In this document: one piece after another, positions 5,909-9,425 of the stretch
How the letters are laid out: each line of letters begins with the position of its first letter
Numbering within the stretch: position 1 is the first letter of the stretch
Assembly: GCA_036003885.1 (NCBI GenBank)
Contig: DASYSA010000250.1
Coordinates: 1 to 9,425 of the forward strand
From: DASYSA01 sp036003885
Lineage (GTDB): Bacteria; Acidobacteriota; Blastocatellia; UBA7656
Reading direction: 5' to 3'
Length of the DNA stretch: 9,425 bases
The notes under the pieces: model-generated
The model's database searches: none
What the model was told of the DNA's origin: nothing
What the model saw: only the letters and a program-made list of their open reading frames with translations
Position numbers and translations under genes: made by a program

Positions 5909-6586
5909 TTATCCGCGCTCTAATCCACTGCCTTCCAGGCGTGTCTTCTCTTCAGGAAAGAGTTCATCGAGCATATGGCCGAGCTTTTCTTTTTTGGTCT
6001 TGAGGTACTCGAGTGACCTCGCGTGCGGTTCGAATTCCATTGGTATGCGCTCGACCACTTCCAGGCCCGCTGCCCGCAGAGCTTCGATCTTATCAGGGTT
6101 GTTTGACATGATCCTGATGCGTTTAAGGCCAAGCTGCCTGATGATCTCAACGCAGCTATCGTACTGTCTCATGTCCGCTTCGAATCCGAGCGAGATATTC
6201 GCCTCCACGGTGTCCATTCCGGCATCCTGCAGCGCATAGGCTCGAATCTTGTTCATGATGCCGATTCCGCGGCCCTCTTGCTGCTGATAGATGATCGCGC
6301 CGAGGCCCTCCTCCTCGATAAGCTTCATCGCATTGTTGAGTTGCCGGCCGCAATCACACTTGTTGGAATGAAAGACGTCGCCGGTCAAGCATTGCGAATG
6401 TATTCGAACCAGCGTCGGAGTCTCCTGATCGAGTTGTCCCTTGACCAGGGCCACGAATTCCTCGCCCGTGTGGTTCTCTCTGAAGCCCACGATTCGGAAG
6501 CAGCCGAATTCCGTTGGAAGGTTCGCTTCGGCGACCCTCTCTATTTCAGGAGGCTCGTAGTTAAAATTGGGGTCCTGGACGGTCAT
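5909..6586 (-). CDS. ribA: GTP cyclohydrolase II (riboflavin biosynthesis)
   Basis: 225 residues, a stand-alone enzyme not fused to RibB. It converts GTP to 2,5-diamino-6-ribosylamino-4(3H)-pyrimidinone 5'-phosphate, formate and pyrophosphate, the first committed step to riboflavin, FMN and FAD. Signatures: substrate/zinc region RIHSQCLTGD (61-70) and FHSNKCDCG (72-80), giving zinc ligands Cys66, Cys77 and Cys79; YQQQEGRGIGI (100-110); KIRAYALQDAGMDTVEAN (113-130); GFEADMRQY (134-142); and SNNPDKIEAL (161-170). All expected catalytic regions are present. The C-terminal tail to 225 is somewhat longer and charged. ATG 6586 has no strong ribosome site, and a 64-bp leader separates it from repeat array 4. 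No FMN riboswitch is visible in that leader. The sirtuin gene follows with no gap. Confidence 0.95.
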   Translation of the reverse strand: MTVQDPNFNYEPPEIERVAEANLPTEFGCFRIVGFRENHTGEEFVALVKGQLDQETPTLVRIHSQCLTGDVFHSNKCDCGRQLNNAMKLIEEEGLGAIIYQQQEGRGIGIMNKIRAYALQDAGMDTVEANISLGFEADMRQYDSCVEIIRQLGLKRIRIMSNNPDKIEALRAAGLEVVERIPMEFEPHARSLEYLKTKKEKLGHMLDELFPEEKTRLEGSGLERG

Positions 6587-6650
6587 TGGAACTACACTCT
6601 CTTATCTCTGCAAGCTATGCAGATTCTAGTGAGCGCAGATGGAGGCGTCA

Positions 6651-6889
6651 AGGAAGGATCTAGGATTTAGGATCTAGGATTTAGGAAGGAAGGATCTAGG
6701 ATTTAGGAAGGAAGGATCTAGGATTTAGGATCTAGAGGATTTAGGAAGGAGGATCCAAGATTTAGGATTCTAAACCCTACAGATCCTAAATCCTAGATGA
6801 TCCTCGATCCTAAATCCTAGATCCCAGATCCTAAATCCTAGATCCTAAATCCTAGATCCTGAATCCCAGATCCTAAATCCTAGATCCTT
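6651..6889. repeat. Heptamer repeat array 4, large palindrome (GGATCTA/GGATTTA)
   Basis: About 240 bp. The left half (6651-6770) is built mainly of alternating GGATCTA and GGATTTA, with interspersed GGAAGGAA units. The right half (about 6782-6889) is the reverse complement, GATCCTA and AATCCTA, with variants such as GATCCCA and AATCCCA. A short junction around AAACCCTACA separates the halves. The first transcribed unit supplies the last two codons and the TAG stop of the permease gene (AGG ATC TAG at 6888-6880). Possible roles include transcript end, hairpin stabiliser or replication slippage product; none is proven. Confidence 0.9.
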
Positions 6890-9012
6890 CTCACAGCTGC
6901 CATTGGATCGATCCTGGTGGCCTTGCGCGCAGGGATGAAACTCGCGACGACGGCTATGCCGGCAAGCATCAAAGATACCCCCACAAAGGTGCCCGGATCT
7001 GCCGCGGTAACGCCATACAGCAGGGTCGACATCAGACGCATTAACGCGAAGGCGAGTCCGGCGCCTATGGTTACTCCGATGCCGGCGAGAAGCAGCCCCT
7101 GGCCGACGACCAGCCTGACCACGTCCAGCGTCTGAGCGCCCAAAGCCATTCGGATGCCGATCTCATGCGTTCGCTGTGTGACCGAGTAGTTCATCACCCC
7201 GTAGACTCCAACCGCCGCCAGGATCAAAGCGACCGCAGCGAACGACCCCAGCAGCAACATACTGAATCTCGGCTGCGCGACGGACCCGTAGACCAACTCT
7301 TCCATCGGCCTGATGCTGGAAATCGGTTGATCAGGATTGACGGCCCAAACTTCCCTGCGGAGGGCTCCGGCGAGGGACTGGGGGTCGCGCGCCGTTCGGA
7401 CGGTCAGGAACATCGACCGCGCTATTGGAGCCGCCTGAGTATAGGGCAGGTAGACCGTCTCCCGTCCCTGCGAGTCGAGACCGTAGTGTTTGACATTGGC
7501 TGTTACGCCGACGATGGTGAGCCAGGGGAAAGTTGATTGATTTCCGCCGAGCCTCATTCGCTTACCTAAAGGGTCCTCGTCAGGCCAGAAGCGCCGTGCG
7601 AATGTTTCATCGATTATGGCGACGCCCGGCCCATCCGCTTTGTCGCCCTCGTCGAAGGGGCGGCCCCTCACCAGAGCAATCTTCATCGAGTTGAAGTAAT
7701 CGGGGCTGATTGCCCGGCGGTCGGCCTCGAAGCTTGCGGGCGGTGAATCGATCGGAGGGTTTTCGACGGTCACTGTGCCTGAAGTGTAAGCCCCGCTCAG
7801 AGGCAGATGGGACACCGATCCGACACTCTCAACACCAGGCAGGTTCCTCACTCGGTCGAGCACCTGTTGATACAAGGCGATCACTTGCGGGTTATCAGGA
7901 TAGCGGGTCGGGGGAAGCGCCAGTCGCGCAGTCAGCACGTTCTCAGGCTTGAAGCCAGGACTGACCTGTTGAAGCCGCAAGAAGCTCTTTATCATCAAGC
8001 CGGCGCTGATAAGCACAACCAATGCAAGCGCGACTTCAGAGACGACCAGCGTGTTTCGGATCAAGCTGTGTGCCCCCTTTGTTGAGCCTCTTCCGCCCTC
8101 TTTCAGGGACTCATTCAGATCCGTCCTGGAAGCTTGAAGAGCCGGGACCACGCCGAAGGCGATTCCGGTAAACAGCGAAGCGACCAGCGTGAAAAGAAGC
8201 ACTCGAAGGTCAACCGACACTTCCTCGAGGCGAGGCACGTTCTGAGGCGCGAGAGCAATCAGCCCCTTCAGCCCCAGCCACGCGAGCAGCAGACCGAGCG
8301 CGCCGCTCACGAATGAGAGCATAACGCTCTCGGTGAGGAGCTGCCTGATAATTCGAATGCGACCGGCTCCCAGAGCCGTTCTCACGGCTATCTCCTTCTC
8401 CCTCGCGACGGCTCGTGCCATGAGTAGATTAGCGACGTTGGCGCACGCTATAAGCAGTACCAGGCCGACGATTATAAGCAGCACGACCAGCGTGGGCTTG
8501 ATGGTGCGAACGACGTGAGCGAGCATAGGCACGGCATTGATGCCGAAGCCTCGGCTGGCATAAAACTCACTGTCCATCTGCCGGCCGATCGCACTCATCT
8601 CCGCGTGGGCCTCTTCCTGGGTAACTCCCTGCTTTAGCCTGCCGATGACTCGGAGTCCGTGATTGCCCCGCGGCGCCGCGCTGAAGTCGATGGCAATCGG
8701 CAACCATACGTCGATGTTCCTGGGAGACTGCGCGTCCGGAGGAAGTATCCCGAAGCCCTCGGGCATAATGCCGATCACAGTTGCGTTCTGTCCGTTCAGC
8801 GATACCGCCTGGCCAACGGCGTTCGGGTCCGATCCGAAACGGCGCTTCCAGAAGCCTTCGCTCAGAAGTACGACCCTTTCCGCGTTGGGCTGGTCCTCTT
8901 CGGGAGTAAAGGTGTGCCCGTACGCAGGTTCAACTCCAAGCATCGGGAACAGATTCGCGGTGACACCGCCACCCTGAATCTGTTCGGGATCACCGACTCC
9001 GGTCAGACTCAC
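6880..9012 (-). CDS. ADOP/MacB-like ABC transporter permease, main body after an in-frame stop
   Basis: 710 residues read from GTG 9012, but the nine codons before it back to a TAA at 9042 also read as permease, so this is the downstream part of a longer gene (6880-9318, 812 residues, the normal ADOP size). Layout here: first periplasmic domain (1-170, with GVTANLFPMLGVEPAYGHTF); FtsX domain with three membrane segments near 174-197, 229-253 and 270-290; motif REKEIAVRTALGAG (204-217) between them; EGG-type linker; a second leading membrane segment (about 319-341); second periplasmic domain (342-580); and a second FtsX domain with segments near 586-606, 635-655 and 673-693, with motif THEIGIRMALGAQ (615-627). 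The ending ATRIDPMAAVRRI matches the family. Such permeases transmit ATPase motion across the inner membrane; substrates are unknown, and no ATPase lies in this window. Function depends on whether the stop is real. Confidence 0.85.
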   Translation of the reverse strand: MSLTGVGDPEQIQGGGVTANLFPMLGVEPAYGHTFTPEEDQPNAERVVLLSEGFWKRRFGSDPNAVGQAVSLNGQNATVIGIMPEGFGILPPDAQSPRNIDVWLPIAIDFSAAPRGNHGLRVIGRLKQGVTQEEAHAEMSAIGRQMDSEFYASRGFGINAVPMLAHVVRTIKPTLVVLLIIVGLVLLIACANVANLLMARAVAREKEIAVRTALGAGRIRIIRQLLTESVMLSFVSGALGLLLAWLGLKGLIALAPQNVPRLEEVSVDLRVLLFTLVASLFTGIAFGVVPALQASRTDLNESLKEGGRGSTKGAHSLIRNTLVVSEVALALVVLISAGLMIKSFLRLQQVSPGFKPENVLTARLALPPTRYPDNPQVIALYQQVLDRVRNLPGVESVGSVSHLPLSGAYTSGTVTVENPPIDSPPASFEADRRAISPDYFNSMKIALVRGRPFDEGDKADGPGVAIIDETFARRFWPDEDPLGKRMRLGGNQSTFPWLTIVGVTANVKHYGLDSQGRETVYLPYTQAAPIARSMFLTVRTARDPQSLAGALRREVWAVNPDQPISSIRPMEELVYGSVAQPRFSMLLLGSFAAVALILAAVGVYGVMNYSVTQRTHEIGIRMALGAQTLDVVRLVVGQGLLLAGIGVTIGAGLAFALMRLMSTLLYGVTAADPGTFVGVSLMLAGIAVVASFIPARKATRIDPMAAVRRI

Positions 9013-9039
9013 AGTCGGCCACGTGACTGCAGCGAACTC

Positions 9040-9318
9040 TTAAATCGAGGAACTGCGCTGCCGAAAGTCCACCAACTCGGGGCCCGAGACCCAGTTCTGA
9101 GGCAGATCGGGTTCGAACCTGGTCCAGACCAACATCAGGCCATAAGGATCTTTATAAGGAAGCGGGCGGATGAGCACGGCATTCACGACGCTGAAGATCG
9201 CGCTGTTGGCCCCTATCCCAAGCGCCAGCGCGAGCACCGCGATCACGGTGAAGCTCGGCTTTTGGATCAACATCCGAAGGGCATAGCGTAAGTCTTGCAG
9301 CAGCTTCTCCAATGACAC
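9040..9318 (-). pseudogene. N-terminal fragment of the same permease, ended by in-frame TAA
   Basis: 92 residues from a probable GTG at 9318: VSLEKLLQDLRYALRML is the typical cytoplasmic start of this permease family, followed by transmembrane segment 1 (about 23-48, FTVIAVLALALGIGANSAIF) and the LIRPLPYKDP motif (49-58) that opens the periplasmic domain. The frame ends at TAA 9042-9040 after RQRSSSI. The next codons in the same frame read EFAAVTWPTVSLTGVGDPE, exactly the expected continuation, so no base has been gained or lost. Family members often have FEE-type text here, so the stop could derive from GAA or GAG; this is inference. The start is uncertain: TTG 9312 is an alternative, and the frame is also open upstream into repeat array 5, which gives repetitive non-native residues (FEIRNSK). 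Confidence 0.75.
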
Positions 9319-9328
9319 CCCCGGGGAG

Positions 9329-9399
9329 GGATTTCGAATTTCGAATTTCGAATTTCGAATTTCGAAATGAGGAATTACGAATTGCGACTTTCGGATTGC
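9329..9399. repeat. Heptamer repeat array 5 (GAATTTC)
   Basis: On the plus strand: GGATTTC, four perfect GAATTTC units (9336-9363), then GAAATGA, GGAATTAC, GAATTGC, GACTTTC, GGATTGC. The unit GAATTTC is nearly self-complementary, so direct repeats can also fold. It lies 11 bases upstream of the probable permease start, where a ribosome site would be expected; none is clear. Confidence 0.8.
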
Positions 9400-9425
9400 A
9401 CACAACCAGCTTCAAAAGTCTCAAA

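Noticed and set aside
6587..6650. FMN riboswitch upstream of ribA
   Set aside because: The 64-bp leader is too short and shows none of the conserved FMN-aptamer segments.
6651..6889. Possible CRISPR array
   Set aside because: Units are 7 bases without unique spacers, the orientation inverts halfway, and no cas gene is present.
9010..9045. Frameshift as cause of the permease interruption
   Set aside because: Reading straight through the TAA keeps the family sequence in the same frame (EFAAVTWPT then SLTGVGDPE), so it is a nonsense codon, not an indel.
8659..9291. Plus-strand open frame of 210 codons
   Set aside because: Antisense to the permease; composition is that of a GC-rich shadow frame.
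9152..9424. Minus-strand frame of 90 codons at the right edge
   Set aside because: Out-of-frame reading of the permease start and array 5; the correct frame shows the family N-terminus and membrane segment.

Overview
All eight genes I can support lie on the minus strand, so transcription runs from high to low coordinates. The likely source is an Acidobacteriota bacterium, perhaps class Blastocatellia. Three things suggest this: an ADOP-type duplicated permease with no ATPase gene beside it, a winged-helix/hydrolase/cyclase-like fusion, and intergenic spaces filled with short-period palindromic repeats. This placement is inference. No rRNA, tRNA, CRISPR array, transposase or phage gene was seen.

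Layout in transcription order, from the right edge. (1) 9329-9399, a heptamer repeat array. (2) 9318-6880, a full-length-sized MacB/FtsX-type permease interrupted by one in-frame TAA at 9042-9040. (3) 6889-6651, a roughly 240-bp palindromic heptamer array that supplies the permease stop codon. (4) 6586-5909, GTP cyclohydrolase II (ribA), with a sirtuin deacylase (5908-5144) directly behind it (TAA then GTG). A terminator-like hairpin follows at about 5015-4984. (5) 4928-4635, a small exported protein with a Tat-like signal. (6) A perfect 19-bp hairpin array at 4609-4561. (7) 4505-3426, an exported TPR protein. (8) A heptamer hairpin that fills the gap at 3423-3330. (9) 3328-2876, a minimal AraC-type regulator, then 2700-2287, a VOC/glyoxalase-fold protein. 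(10) 2166-1603, an exported DUF1579-like protein. (11) A fourth intergenic palindromic array at 1598-1405. (12) From 1401 off the left edge, a regulator joining an OmpR/CadC-type DNA-binding domain to an alpha/beta hydrolase and the first residues of a class III cyclase-like domain.

The genes look like small independent units rather than one pathway. ribA and the sirtuin are clearly co-transcribed, and the AraC regulator probably controls the VOC gene behind it. Three proteins (DUF1579-like, TPR, small Tat-like) are exported.

The most unusual feature is shared by the intergenic DNA. Five separate arrays have different sequences but the same 7-bp period. Four are arranged as inverted-repeat hairpins and the fifth (9329-9399) is mostly a direct array. 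They sit at gene boundaries and in places supply or touch the stop and start codons. The second unusual feature is the single nonsense codon in an otherwise intact permease.
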